From: Actinoplanes sp. SE50/110
GTDB lineage: Bacteria > Actinomycetota > Actinomycetes > Mycobacteriales > Micromonosporaceae
Direction of reading: 5' to 3'
DNA length: 64,000 bases
NCBI RefSeq assembly: GCF_900119315.1
Contig: NZ_LT827010.1
Span: forward strand, 3,257,001-3,321,000
The translations under genes were made by a program, and so were the position numbers. The notes beneath the pieces are model-generated. The model made no database searches and had not been told where the DNA came from. It saw nothing but the letters and a program-made list of their open reading frames with translations. Positions 31,779 to 40,402 of this stretch are shown here, piece after piece; the first letter of the stretch is position 1, and the number at the start of each line of letters is the position of its first letter.

Positions 31779-33407
31779 ATGCGAGTCCTGGGAATCAACG
31801 CGATCTTCCACGATCCGGCGGCTGCTCTGATCGTGGACGGTCAGGTGGTGGCCGCCGCCGAGGAGGAGCGGTTCAGCCGCCGCAAGCACGGCAAGCGCCC
31901 GGTCCCGTTCGCCGCCTGGGAGCTGCCCGAACTCTCCGCCGCGTGGTGTCTGCAGGAGGCCGGGCTGACCCCCGGTGACCTGGACGCGGTCGCCTACTCG
32001 TTCGACCCCGGGATCACCCGGGACGCCGCCGACCTGGGCCTCGACGACCCCTGGGACCACCTGCGCGTCGACTATGCCCGGCGGGCCCCGCAGTTCCTCG
32101 CCGCCGCGCTGCCCGGCCTCGACCCGGAACAGGTCCGCTTCGTGCCGCACCACGTCGCGCACGCGGCCTCGGCCGGGCTGTCCGTGCCGGACGACAACGC
32201 GGTGCTGGTCCTCGACGGGCGCGGCGAGGTCGCCGGGCACCTGGCCGGCGCCTACCGCGACGGCGAGCTGAGCGTGCTGCGCACCCAGGAACTGCCGCAC
32301 TCGCTCGGGCTGCTCTACGAGGACCTGACCCGCCACCTCGGCTTCCTGCACTCCAGCGACGAGTACAAGGTGATGGCGCTCGCGTCGTACGGCAAGCCGA
32401 AGTTCCTCGATCTTCTCCGGGAGCTGGTCCGCAGCACCGGCGACGGCGGGTTCACCGTCGAGCGCATCGACTGGGGCGCGCTGGCCAAGCCGTGCGCGCC
32501 CGGCGCGGAACTCTCGGACGTGCACGCCGACCTCGCCGCCAGCGTGCAGAAACGCCTGGAAGAGGTGATCCTCGACCTGGCCCGGTGGACCTACGAGGCG
32601 TCCGGTGGCCTGCCCACTCTCACCATGGCCGGCGGCACCGCGCTCAACTGCGTGGCCAACGGCCGGCTGGCCGCCGAGGGCCCGTTCGACCGGGTCTGGG
32701 TGCAGCCGGCGGCCGGCGACTCCGGCACCGCGCTCGGCGCGGCCCTCGCGGTACACGGGCAGAGCATCCCGTTCACCACCGCCGCGCTCGGCCGCGGCTG
32801 GTCCGACGAGGAGCTGGAAGCCGACCTGAAGCGGGCCGCACTGCCCTACACCCGGCCCGCGTCGATCGCCGCCGAAGCCGCCGAGGTGCTCGCCCGCAAC
32901 GGCATCGTCGCCTGGTACCAGGGGCGCAGCGAGTACGGCCCGCGCGCGCTCGGGCACCGCTCGCTGCTCGCCCACCCCGGCGACAAGGACACCCAGCGCC
33001 GGATGAACGACGTGAAGGGCCGCGAGCAGTTCCGCCCGATCGCCCCGATGGTCCGCGCCGAACGGTTCCACGACATCTTCGAAGGCGTCTACCCGAGCGA
33101 GCACATGCTGTTCGTGCACCGGGTCAAGCCGGACTGGCGGGATCGGATCCCGGCCGTCGTGCACGTCGACGGCACCGCCCGGGTGCAGACCGTGCACGCC
33201 GACACCGAGCCGGTGGTCGCCGAGATGCTCGCCGAGTTCGAGAAGCGGACCGGCCTGCCGGTGGTGGTCAACACCTCGCTGAACACCGCCGGGCGCCCGA
33301 TGGTCGACACGCCCCGCGAGGCGATGGAACTGTTCGGATCGGCGCCGGTCGATCTGCTCGCGATCGGCCCGTTCGCGGTCCACCGGGCCGGGGCGTTCCG
33401 CGCGTGA
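31779..33407 (+). CDS. NodU/CmcH-type carbamoyltransferase
   Basis: 542 residues, first gene of the heptose-glycan operon. The N-terminal Kae1-like domain has VLGINAIFHDPAAALIVDG, EEERFSRRKHGKRP and metal ligands in VPHHVAHAAS; DEYKVMALASYGKP, TMAGGTALNCVANG and the C-terminal EYGPRALGHRSLLAHP complete the pattern of O-carbamoyltransferases, which pass carbamoyl phosphate through carbamoyl-AMP to a hydroxyl. In bleomycin- and nodulation-factor-type pathways the acceptor is a sugar; here the neighbours suggest a heptose or another sugar of the glycan. The stop overlaps the next gene by four bases (GTGA). Confidence 0.92.
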   Translation: MRVLGINAIFHDPAAALIVDGQVVAAAEEERFSRRKHGKRPVPFAAWELPELSAAWCLQEAGLTPGDLDAVAYSFDPGITRDAADLGLDDPWDHLRVDYARRAPQFLAAALPGLDPEQVRFVPHHVAHAASAGLSVPDDNAVLVLDGRGEVAGHLAGAYRDGELSVLRTQELPHSLGLLYEDLTRHLGFLHSSDEYKVMALASYGKPKFLDLLRELVRSTGDGGFTVERIDWGALAKPCAPGAELSDVHADLAASVQKRLEEVILDLARWTYEASGGLPTLTMAGGTALNCVANGRLAAEGPFDRVWVQPAAGDSGTALGAALAVHGQSIPFTTAALGRGWSDEELEADLKRAALPYTRPASIAAEAAEVLARNGIVAWYQGRSEYGPRALGHRSLLAHPGDKDTQRRMNDVKGREQFRPIAPMVRAERFHDIFEGVYPSEHMLFVHRVKPDWRDRIPAVVHVDGTARVQTVHADTEPVVAEMLAEFEKRTGLPVVVNTSLNTAGRPMVDTPREAMELFGSAPVDLLAIGPFAVHRAGAFRA

Positions 33408-34540
33408 TCACCGTCGTGGTGCCGACCCTCGGCCGTCCCAGCCTGGGCGCGCTGCTCGCCGCGCTACCCCGCGACCTGGACATCCTGGTGGTCGACGACC
33501 GCCCGTTCCCGCCCGATCCGCTGACCGTTCCGGACCACGTCACGGTGATCCCGGGGCCGGCCTGCGGGCCGGCCGCGGCGCGCAACGCCGGCTGGCGGGC
33601 CACCCGCGCCGAGTGGGTGGTCTTCCTCGACGACGACGTGCTGCCTGGCCCGGACTGGGCGGGGCGGCTCGCCGACGATCTGGCCGACGCGAAACCGGAC
33701 GTCGGCGGCGTGCAGGGCCGGCTGCGGGTGCCGCTGCCCGGGCACCGCCGGCCGACCGACTGGGAGCGGGTCACCGCCGGCCTGGCCGACGGGTCCTGGC
33801 TGACCGCCGACATGGCCTACCGCCGGGCGGCCCTCGAAGCGGTCGACGGCTTCGACGAGCGGCTGCCGCGCGCCTTCCGCGAGGACGCGGACCTGGCCTA
33901 CCGGGTGCGCGCGGCCGGCTGGCGGCTGACGACGGGGGAGCGCACGACACTGCACCCGGTCCGCCCGGAGAGCCCCTGGGTCAGCCTGCGCACCCAGCGG
34001 GGCAACGCCGACGACGCCCTGCTGCGCCGGATCCACGGTCCGGACTGGCGGCGGCGCCTGGAGATCCCGCCCGGCCGCCGGTCCCGGCACGCGGGGATCA
34101 CCGGGCTGCTCGCCGCCGCGCTGATCGCCGGGGCGGCCGCGGCGGTCACCCGGCGCCGCGGCTGGACGGTCGCCGCGGCGGCCGCGGCCACCGGCTGGGT
34201 GGCCGGCACCGCCGAGTTCGCCACCGCCCGGATCGCGCCCGGGCCGCGCGACCGGCGGGAGGTCGCGACGATGGTCGTCACCAGCGTCGCCATTCCGCCG
34301 GTGGCGGTCGCCCACTGGCTGCGCGGCTGGTGGCGCTGGCGATCAGCGGCACCCAAAGCAGCGGCGGCATTGACAGCAGCGGCCCCCGAAGCAGCGGCGG
34401 CATTGACAGCAGCGGCCCCCGAAGCAGCGGCGGCGTTGACAGCAGCGGCATCCAACGCAGCGGCGGCACCCGAGGCGGCAGGGCGGCACGTAACGGCCCC
34501 GGAGGCAGCGGCGGCGGCACCGAGACCGGCGGCCGGGTGA
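33404..34540 (+). CDS. GT2 glycosyltransferase with membrane tail
   Basis: 378 residues. VITVVVPTLGRPSLGALLAA, ILVVDDRP, PAAARNAGWRA, VVFLDDDVLPGPDWA (DxD) and FREDADLAYRVRAAGW are the GT2 core (residues 1-220). Two hydrophobic spans follow (GITGLLAAALIAGAAAAV, about 230-265, and 285-300). The C-terminal 60 residues are Ala-rich 11-residue repeats (AAALTAAAPEA) from a 33-bp tandem repeat. GTG 33404 overlaps the carbamoyltransferase stop, and its own TGA overlaps the next ATG. Likely a membrane-associated sugar transferase of the operon. Confidence 0.9.
   Translation: MITVVVPTLGRPSLGALLAALPRDLDILVVDDRPFPPDPLTVPDHVTVIPGPACGPAAARNAGWRATRAEWVVFLDDDVLPGPDWAGRLADDLADAKPDVGGVQGRLRVPLPGHRRPTDWERVTAGLADGSWLTADMAYRRAALEAVDGFDERLPRAFREDADLAYRVRAAGWRLTTGERTTLHPVRPESPWVSLRTQRGNADDALLRRIHGPDWRRRLEIPPGRRSRHAGITGLLAAALIAGAAAAVTRRRGWTVAAAAAATGWVAGTAEFATARIAPGPRDRREVATMVVTSVAIPPVAVAHWLRGWWRWRSAAPKAAAALTAAAPEAAAALTAAAPEAAAALTAAASNAAAAPEAAGRHVTAPEAAAAAPRPAAG
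34358..34474. repeat. 33-bp tandem repeat at the GT2 3' end
   Basis: Copies begin at 34358, 34391, 34424 and (partial) 34457; the unit opens GCAGCGGCGGCATTGACAGC. It encodes an Ala-rich 11-residue period and keeps the frame. Confidence 0.9.
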
Positions 34541-36294
34541 TGTCGCGGCTCTACGACGCCGTCCTGTTCGACCGGGACGGCACGCTGATCGCCGACGTCC
34601 CCTACAACGGTGACCCGGACCGGGTCCGGCCGATGCCCGGCGCCCGGGCCGCCCTCGACCGCCTGCGCGCCGCCGGCCTGCGCCTCGGCGTCGTCACCAA
34701 CCAGTCCGGGCTGGCCCGCGGCAACTTCACCCCCGGGCAGCTCGCCTCCGTCCACCACCGGGTCGAGGAGCTGCTCGGCCCGTTCGACACCTGGCAGATC
34801 TGCCCGCACGACGACACCGCCGGCTGCGACTGCCGCAAACCGCGACCGGGAATGATCGTCGAGGCCGCGCGGGCGCTGGGCACCACCCCGCAGCGCTGCG
34901 TGGTGGTCGGCGACATCGGGCGGGACATGGCCGCGGCCCTGGCCGCCGGGGCCGCCGGCATCCTGGTGCCGACCCCGGTCACGCTGCCCGACGAGGTCGA
35001 CGCCGCCCCGGCCGTGGTGCCCGACCTGACCGCGGCCGCCGAGCTGATCCTGCACCGCGAAGCCCTGGTCACCCCGGCGCCGCGGCCCCACCCGGCCGGC
35101 ACGGTGCTGGTGGTGCGCTCCGACTCGGCCGGCGACGTGCTGGTCACCGGGCCGGCGATCCGGGCGGTCGCGCACGGCAGTGAGCGGGTGGTGCTGCTCT
35201 GCGGGCCCCGCGGCCGGGCGGCGGCCGAGCTGCTGCCCGGCGTCGACGAACTGATCTCGTGGAAGCTGCCGTGGATCGACCCGGAACCCGATCCGGTGGC
35301 GGCGGCCGATCTCGGCGGGCTGACCGAGCGGATCCGGGCGGCCGGGGTGGACGAGGCGGTGGTGTTCACCTCGTACCACCAGTCGGCGCTGCCGCTCGCG
35401 CTGCTGCTGCGCACCGCCGGGGTGCAGCGGATCACCGCGATCAGCGAGGACTATCCGGGCTCCCTGCTGGACGTGCGGCACCGGGTACCGCCCGGGGTGC
35501 CGGAGCCGGAACGGGCCCGCAGCGTGGCCGCGGCGGCCGGGTTCGGACTGCCCCCGGGCGACGACGGCGGCCTGCGGGTACGCGGCGACGACGGCTTCCC
35601 GGCCCGCGCCGGCGGCGGCCCGCGAGTACGTGACGGTAAGGGCCCACGACTGCGTGACGGCGAGGACCCGCGAGTACGTGACGGCGAGGACCCGCGAGTA
35701 CGTGACGGCGAGGACCCGCGACTACGTGACGGCGAGGATCCGCGGGTGCGGGAGAGCGGCGGCCCGCGGGCGGGTGTCCCGCGACAGGTCGCGGGTGGCG
35801 GGCACGTGGTGGTGCACCCCGGGGCCAGCGTCGAGGCGCGCTCCTGCCCGCCGGACAACCTGCGGCGCATCGTGCGCGAACTCACCGCGGCCGGGCACCG
35901 CGTCACGGTCACCGCGGGGCCGGGCGAGGAGAACCTGGCGGCGTACGTCGCCGATGCCGTGGCGGACCTGGTGGCGCCGCCCACCCTGACCGATCTCGCC
36001 CACCTGGTGGCGGCCGCCTCCTGCCTGGTGGTCGGCAACACCGGCCCGGCGCATCTGGCCGCCGCCGTCGGCACCCCGGTGATCAGCCTGTACGCGCCGA
36101 CCGTCCCGTACGCCCAGTGGGGTCCCTACCGGGTGCCGGCGGTCCGGCTCGGCCGGGCCGGCGCCGCCTGCCGTGACACCCGGGCCACCCGCTGCCCGGT
36201 GCCCGGCCATCCCTGCCTGTCCACCGTCGAACCGGCCCAGGTGCTCGACGCCGTCGAGCGGCTCGGCGCCGCCAGCCTTGAGGACGTCGCGTGA
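34540..36294 (+). CDS. GmhB phosphatase fused to GT9 heptosyltransferase
   Basis: 584 residues. Residues 1-165: HAD phosphatase of the D-glycero-D-manno-heptose-1,7-bisphosphate type (LFDRDGTLIADVPYN, VVTNQSGLARG, the CPHDDTAGCDCRKP zinc loop, VVVGDIGRDMAAA). Residues about 185-584: GT9 heptosyltransferase (VLVVRSDSAGDVLVTGPAIR, VVVHPGAS, CLVVGNTGPAHLAAAVGTPV, SLYAPTVPYAQWGPY). Between the two Rossmann halves (359-407) lies an Arg/Asp/Glu-rich 8-residue repeat (PRVRDGED) from a 24-bp minisatellite. So one protein makes heptose 1-phosphate and another domain transfers the activated heptose. ATG 34540 overlaps the previous TGA by one base. Confidence 0.92.
   Translation: MSRLYDAVLFDRDGTLIADVPYNGDPDRVRPMPGARAALDRLRAAGLRLGVVTNQSGLARGNFTPGQLASVHHRVEELLGPFDTWQICPHDDTAGCDCRKPRPGMIVEAARALGTTPQRCVVVGDIGRDMAAALAAGAAGILVPTPVTLPDEVDAAPAVVPDLTAAAELILHREALVTPAPRPHPAGTVLVVRSDSAGDVLVTGPAIRAVAHGSERVVLLCGPRGRAAAELLPGVDELISWKLPWIDPEPDPVAAADLGGLTERIRAAGVDEAVVFTSYHQSALPLALLLRTAGVQRITAISEDYPGSLLDVRHRVPPGVPEPERARSVAAAAGFGLPPGDDGGLRVRGDDGFPARAGGGPRVRDGKGPRLRDGEDPRVRDGEDPRVRDGEDPRLRDGEDPRVRESGGPRAGVPRQVAGGGHVVVHPGASVEARSCPPDNLRRIVRELTAAGHRVTVTAGPGEENLAAYVADAVADLVAPPTLTDLAHLVAAASCLVVGNTGPAHLAAAVGTPVISLYAPTVPYAQWGPYRVPAVRLGRAGAACRDTRATRCPVPGHPCLSTVEPAQVLDAVERLGAASLEDVA
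35617..35760. repeat. 24-bp tandem repeat in the GmhB-GT9 gene
   Basis: Six copies start at 35617, 35641, 35665, 35689, 35713 and 35737; the core is GACCCGCGAGTACGTGACGG. Copies 3 and 4 are identical, which suggests recent expansion. It encodes a charged, flexible linker inside the GT9 part. Confidence 0.92.
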
Positions 36295-37217
36295 ACATCC
36301 TGCTCTGGCACGTGCACGGCTCCTGGACCACGTCGTTCGTCCAGGGCAAGCATCGCTACCTGATCCCGGTCAACGACGCCCGCGACGCGTGGGGCCGCGG
36401 CCGGGCCCGCACCTTCGACTGGCCGGACAGCGTCGAGGAGCTGCCGCTGGACCAGATCCGCGACGCGGACGTGGCGATCGTCCAGCGGCCCGAGGAGATC
36501 GACCTGGTGCCACCCAGCCTGCCGGTGATCTACGTGGAGCACAACACCCCGAAGGGCGACGTGCCGAACACCCGGCACCCGATGGCCGACCGGGACGACC
36601 TGATCATCGCCCACGTCACCCACTTCAACGACCTGTTCTGGGACTGCGGCGGCACCCGGACCACGGTGATCGAGCACGGCATCGTGGAGCCGAAGGCCCG
36701 CTGGACCGGCGAGCTCGACCGTCTCGCGATCGTCACCAACGAGCCGGTACGCCGCGGCCGGGTGACCGGAACCGACCTGTTCGAGCGGTTCACCGCGGCG
36801 GCCCCGATCGACGTGTTCGGGATGGGCGTCGCCGATCTGCCCGGCGACCGGATCACCCCGCACGAGGACCCGCCGCAGCACGCCATGCACGACCTGCTCG
36901 CCCAGCGCCGTGCCTACCTGCATCTGTGCCGATGGACCTCGCTCGGCCTCAGCCTGATCGAGGCCATGCAGATCGGCATGCCGGTGATCGCGCTGGCCAC
37001 CACCGAGGCGATCGCCGCCGTGCCGGACGGCGCCGGAGTGCTCTCCACCCGGGTCGACACGCTCGTCGAGGCCGCCCACTGGCTCATCGAGGAACCCGAC
37101 GAGGCCCGCCGGATGGGCGAACGGGCGCGCCGCGCGGCGCTCGCCCGGTACGGGCTGGACCGCTTCCTCGCCGACTGGGACCACCTTCTGGAGGGACACA
37201 CATGCGGATCGCGATGA
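36291..37217 (+). CDS. GT-B glycosyltransferase (GT4-like)
   Basis: 308 residues, start GTG 36291 overlapping the previous stop by four bases. NILLWHVHGSWTTSFVQG at the N-terminus and the C-terminal donor site CRWTSLGLSLIEAMQIGMPV with IALATTEAIAAVPDGAG resemble GT4-like retaining transferases, though the protein is short and the N-terminal domain reduced. PVIYVEHNTPKGDVP and VIEHGIVEP lie in the interdomain region. Its position between two heptose enzymes suggests it adds a further sugar to the same glycan. Donor and acceptor unknown. Confidence 0.82.
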   Translation: MNILLWHVHGSWTTSFVQGKHRYLIPVNDARDAWGRGRARTFDWPDSVEELPLDQIRDADVAIVQRPEEIDLVPPSLPVIYVEHNTPKGDVPNTRHPMADRDDLIIAHVTHFNDLFWDCGGTRTTVIEHGIVEPKARWTGELDRLAIVTNEPVRRGRVTGTDLFERFTAAAPIDVFGMGVADLPGDRITPHEDPPQHAMHDLLAQRRAYLHLCRWTSLGLSLIEAMQIGMPVIALATTEAIAAVPDGAGVLSTRVDTLVEAAHWLIEEPDEARRMGERARRAALARYGLDRFLADWDHLLEGHTCGSR

Positions 37218-38401
37218 TCTCGGAACACGCCAGCCCGCTCGCGGCGCTCGGCGGGGTGGACGCCGGCGGGCAGAACACGCACGTGGCCGACCTGGCCTCG
37301 GCGCTGGTCGCGGACGGCCACGAGGTGCGCGTGTACACCCGGCGCGACAGCCCCGACCTGCCCGCGACGGTGCCGGTCGAGGCCGGCTTCGAGGTGGTGC
37401 ACGTCCCGGCCGGGCCGGAGCGGACGCTGCCCAAGGACGACCTGCTGCCGTTCATGGGCGACTTCGCCACCTGGATGGCGCGGGACTGGCTGGCCTGGCC
37501 GCCGGACGTCGCGCACGCGCACTTCTGGATGAGCGGCCTGGCCGCGGTCACCGCGGCCCGCCGCTGCGACGTGCCGGTGGTGCAGACCTTCCACGCCCTC
37601 GGCTCGGTGAAACGCCGCCACCAGGGGACCGACGACACCAGCCCGGCGCACCGCGTCGCCTACGAGCGGCAGCTCGGCCGGGTCGTCGACCGGGTGATCG
37701 TGCAGTGTCAGGACGAGCTCGACGAACTGCTGCTGCTCGGGGTGCCCCGGGCCCGCACCACGCTGGTGCCCTCCGGGGTCAACGTCGAACGGTTCCGCAA
37801 GGACGGGCCGGTCGCCCCGCGCGACAGCCGGCCGCGGATCCTGTCGGTCGGCCGGCTCGTCCCCCGCAAGGGTTTCGAGGACCTGATCCGGGCGCTGCCC
37901 GAGGTGCCCGGCGCGGAGTTGGTGATCGCCGGTGGGCCGCCGGCCGCGGCGCTCGGCCAGGACCCGTACGCCCAGCGGCTGCTGCACCTGGCCAAGGAGT
38001 GCCACGTCGAGGACCGGGTGGAGCTGCTCGGCGCGGTGCCGGCCGCCCGGATGCCGGCCTGGTACCGCTCGGCCGACGTGGTCGCGGCCACCCCCTGGTA
38101 CGAGCCGTTCGGCCTGACTCCGCTCGAAGCCATGGCCTGCGGTGTCCCGGTAGTCGCGACCGCCGTCGGCGGCCTCACCGACACCGTCGTCGACGGGGTC
38201 ACCGGCGACCTGGTGCCCGCCCACGACCCGCACGGGCTCGGGCTGGCGCTGCGCCGGCTGGTCACCGACCAGAGCCGGCGGCTCAGCTACGCGGCCGCCG
38301 CGGTCGACCGGGCCGTGCACGCCTACGCCTGGCCGCACATCGCCGCCCGGATGAGCGCGGTCTACGCCCGGGTCGCCTCGCTGTCGGCGGCGGTCGCCTG
38401 A
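37202..38401 (+). CDS. GT4-family glycosyltransferase
   Basis: 399 residues. N-terminal MRIAMISEHASPLAALGG, then DAGGQNTHVADLA (sucrose-synthase-like GGQ loop), VAHAHFWMSGLAAV, LVPSGVNVERF, ILSVGRLVPRKGFEDLI and the E-x7-E donor motif EPFGLTPLEAMACGVPVVAT. These define a retaining GT4, near the sucrose-phosphate-synthase/MshA branch. ATG 37202 lies 16 bases before the previous stop; the TGA shares its A with the ATG of the next gene. Part of the heptose operon; probable role is chain extension. Confidence 0.9.
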   Translation: MRIAMISEHASPLAALGGVDAGGQNTHVADLASALVADGHEVRVYTRRDSPDLPATVPVEAGFEVVHVPAGPERTLPKDDLLPFMGDFATWMARDWLAWPPDVAHAHFWMSGLAAVTAARRCDVPVVQTFHALGSVKRRHQGTDDTSPAHRVAYERQLGRVVDRVIVQCQDELDELLLLGVPRARTTLVPSGVNVERFRKDGPVAPRDSRPRILSVGRLVPRKGFEDLIRALPEVPGAELVIAGGPPAAALGQDPYAQRLLHLAKECHVEDRVELLGAVPAARMPAWYRSADVVAATPWYEPFGLTPLEAMACGVPVVATAVGGLTDTVVDGVTGDLVPAHDPHGLGLALRRLVTDQSRRLSYAAAAVDRAVHAYAWPHIAARMSAVYARVASLSAAVA

Positions 38402-40395
38402 TGGACCCCCTGGACAAGCACCTCGCCGCCCTGGCCGCGTCGCTCGCCCCGTTCCGGACCGTCGGGGCCCGCCTCGCCGACTGGGGTGCCGACCTGGCCG
38501 CACACCTCGGCGGCGGCGGCCGGCTGCTGGTCGCCGGCAACGGCGGCAGCGCCGCCGAGGCACAGCACCTGGCCGCCGAGCTGGTCGGCAAACTCCGCGA
38601 GGACCGCATGCCGCTGTCCGCGATCGCGCTCACCCCGGACTCCTCGGCGGTCACCGCGATCGGCAACGACTACGGCTTCGACGAGGTCTTCGCCCGGCAG
38701 GTGCGGGCCCACGGGCGGCCCGGTGACGTGCTGCTGGTGCTCTCCACCAGCGGCCGCAGCCCCAACCTGGTCGCCGCGGTGCGGGCCGCCCGGGACTGCG
38801 GGATGCGCACCTGGGCGATGGTCGGCGCCGGGTCCAGCCCGGTCGGCGACGCCTGCGACGAGGTGCTGCACTGCCCGTCCCCCGACTCACAGGTGGTCCA
38901 GGAACTGCACCTGGTCGCGGTGCACATCATGTGCGAACACATCGACCTCAATCTTTCGCAGCCGACGGCTGGAGGCACCCGCGTGAAGAAGCCACTGCTG
39001 GTCGTGGTCGGGGACACCCTGCTGGACCGGGACGTCGAGGGCACGGTGCGCCGGATCGCGCCGGACGCCCCGGCGCCGGTCCTCGACGAAACGGAGGTCA
39101 GCGAGCGTCCGGGCGGCGCTGGCTTGGCCGCGCTGCTCGCGGCCGGCCGCGAGGACTACGACGTCGCGCTGGTCACCGCCCTGGCGGGCGACGCCGCCGG
39201 CGCACGGTTGAGCGAGCTTCTCACCGCCGCCGGGATTGCGGTGTACGCCTTGCCGCTGCCCGGGTCGACCCCGCAGAAGATCCGGATGCGCGCCGCGGGT
39301 CAGGTGCTGCTGCGCCTGGACCGGGGCGGGGACGCGCGGATGCCCGGTGAGGCGCCGGACGGGCTTCTCGACGTGCTGAACGAGGCATCCGCGATCCTGG
39401 TCAGCGACTACGGGCGCGGGGTGGCCGGGCACCCGGCGGTGCGGGCCGCGCTGGCGGCGGCGAGCGCGCCGATCGTCTGGGATCCGCACCCCAACGGCGC
39501 CACCCCGGTGCCGGGAGTCGCGCTGGCCACCCCGAACCTGGCCGAAGCGAAAGGGTTCTCCGGCGACGCCGGGAAGGGCACCATGCTGACCACCGCGCAG
39601 CGGACCGGGCACCACCTCCTCGACCACTGGCGGGCCCGGGCCGTGGCGGTGACCTGCGGGGCCGGCGGGGCGGTGCTCAGCCAGGCCGGCCCGACCCCGC
39701 TGGTCATCCCGGCCGGGGCGGACGCCGGGGACCGCGACACCTGCGGGGCCGGCGACCGGTTCGCGGCGGCCGCCGCTCTCGCGCTGGCCGGCGGGGCACT
39801 GGTCTCCGAGGCGGTGCAGGACGCGGTGGCGGCGGCCACCACCTATGTGCTGAACGGTGGGGTGACCGCGGCCCTGTCCCCGGCCGCCGCCACCCCGGCC
39901 GTTCCCGCCCCGGAACGCATCGGCGCCGACGCGGCCGGGCGGCTCGCCGCCGAGGTCCGCGACCGGGGCGGGGTCGTGGTCGCCACCGGCGGCTGCTTCG
40001 ACCTGCTGCACACCGGGCACCTGGCCACCCTGCGCGCCGCCCGCGGGCTCGGCGACTGCCTGATCGTCTGCCTCAACAGCGACGAGTCGGTGCGCGGGCT
40101 GAAAGGACCGGACCGGCCGATCAACGCGCAGGCCGACCGGGCCCGGCTGCTCGCCGCCCTGGACTGCGTGGACGCCGTGGTCATCTTCGACGAGCCGACG
40201 CCCGAGGCGGTGCTCAGCTGGCTGCGGCCCGACGTCTGGGTCAAGGGCGGCGACTACGCCAGCCTGCCCGAAGCGGACCTGGTCAAACGCTGGGACGGCC
40301 AGACCGTGATCGTGCCCTACCTCGACGGGCGCTCGACCACCCGGACCATCGACGCGGCCCGGTCCCTGACCGCGGCCGCCGACAGCAGGAGGTAA
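38401..40395 (+). CDS. GmhA-HldE fusion: heptose isomerase, kinase and nucleotidyltransferase
   Basis: 664 residues in one uninterrupted frame. Residues 1-190: SIS isomerase GmhA (VAGNGGSAAEAQHLAAELVG, AIGNDYGFDEVFARQVRA, STSGRSPN, QELHLVAVHIMCEHID). Residues 195-505: PfkB-type heptose-7-phosphate kinase (VVGDTLLDRDVEG, RPGGAGLAALLAAG, SDYGRGVA, DTCGAGDRFAAAAALAL). Residues 515-664: cytidylyltransferase-like domain (ATGGCFDLLHTGHLATLR, NSDESVRGLKGPDRPIN, VWVKGGDY). Steps: sedoheptulose 7-P to heptose 7-P, to 1,7-bisphosphate, and later to NDP-heptose. A GGAGG at 38971 lies seven bases before in-frame GTG 38983, so a separate HldE may also be translated. The one-chain arrangement is rare or new. 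Confidence 0.92.
   Translation: MDPLDKHLAALAASLAPFRTVGARLADWGADLAAHLGGGGRLLVAGNGGSAAEAQHLAAELVGKLREDRMPLSAIALTPDSSAVTAIGNDYGFDEVFARQVRAHGRPGDVLLVLSTSGRSPNLVAAVRAARDCGMRTWAMVGAGSSPVGDACDEVLHCPSPDSQVVQELHLVAVHIMCEHIDLNLSQPTAGGTRVKKPLLVVVGDTLLDRDVEGTVRRIAPDAPAPVLDETEVSERPGGAGLAALLAAGREDYDVALVTALAGDAAGARLSELLTAAGIAVYALPLPGSTPQKIRMRAAGQVLLRLDRGGDARMPGEAPDGLLDVLNEASAILVSDYGRGVAGHPAVRAALAAASAPIVWDPHPNGATPVPGVALATPNLAEAKGFSGDAGKGTMLTTAQRTGHHLLDHWRARAVAVTCGAGGAVLSQAGPTPLVIPAGADAGDRDTCGAGDRFAAAAALALAGGALVSEAVQDAVAAATTYVLNGGVTAALSPAAATPAVPAPERIGADAAGRLAAEVRDRGGVVVATGGCFDLLHTGHLATLRAARGLGDCLIVCLNSDESVRGLKGPDRPINAQADRARLLAALDCVDAVVIFDEPTPEAVLSWLRPDVWVKGGDYASLPEADLVKRWDGQTVIVPYLDGRSTTRTIDAARSLTAAADSRR
38971..38985 (+). 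promoter_or_regulatory. Internal ribosome site and GTG for a separate HldE
   Basis: GGAGG (38971-38975), seven bases, GTG (38983). It sits exactly at the GmhA/HldE domain border in the same frame, where a separate hldE gene would begin; no stop codon precedes it. Confidence 0.6.
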
Positions 40396-40402
40396 CAGCA
40401 GC

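Noticed and set aside
28018..33383. Long frames opposite the MFS, aldehyde dehydrogenase and carbamoyltransferase genes
   Set aside because: All are low-complexity and overlap complete, conserved genes on the other strand.
35617..35760. Regular 24-bp repeats suspected as CRISPR
   Set aside because: No spacers, no cas genes, and the repeat is translated in frame within GT9.
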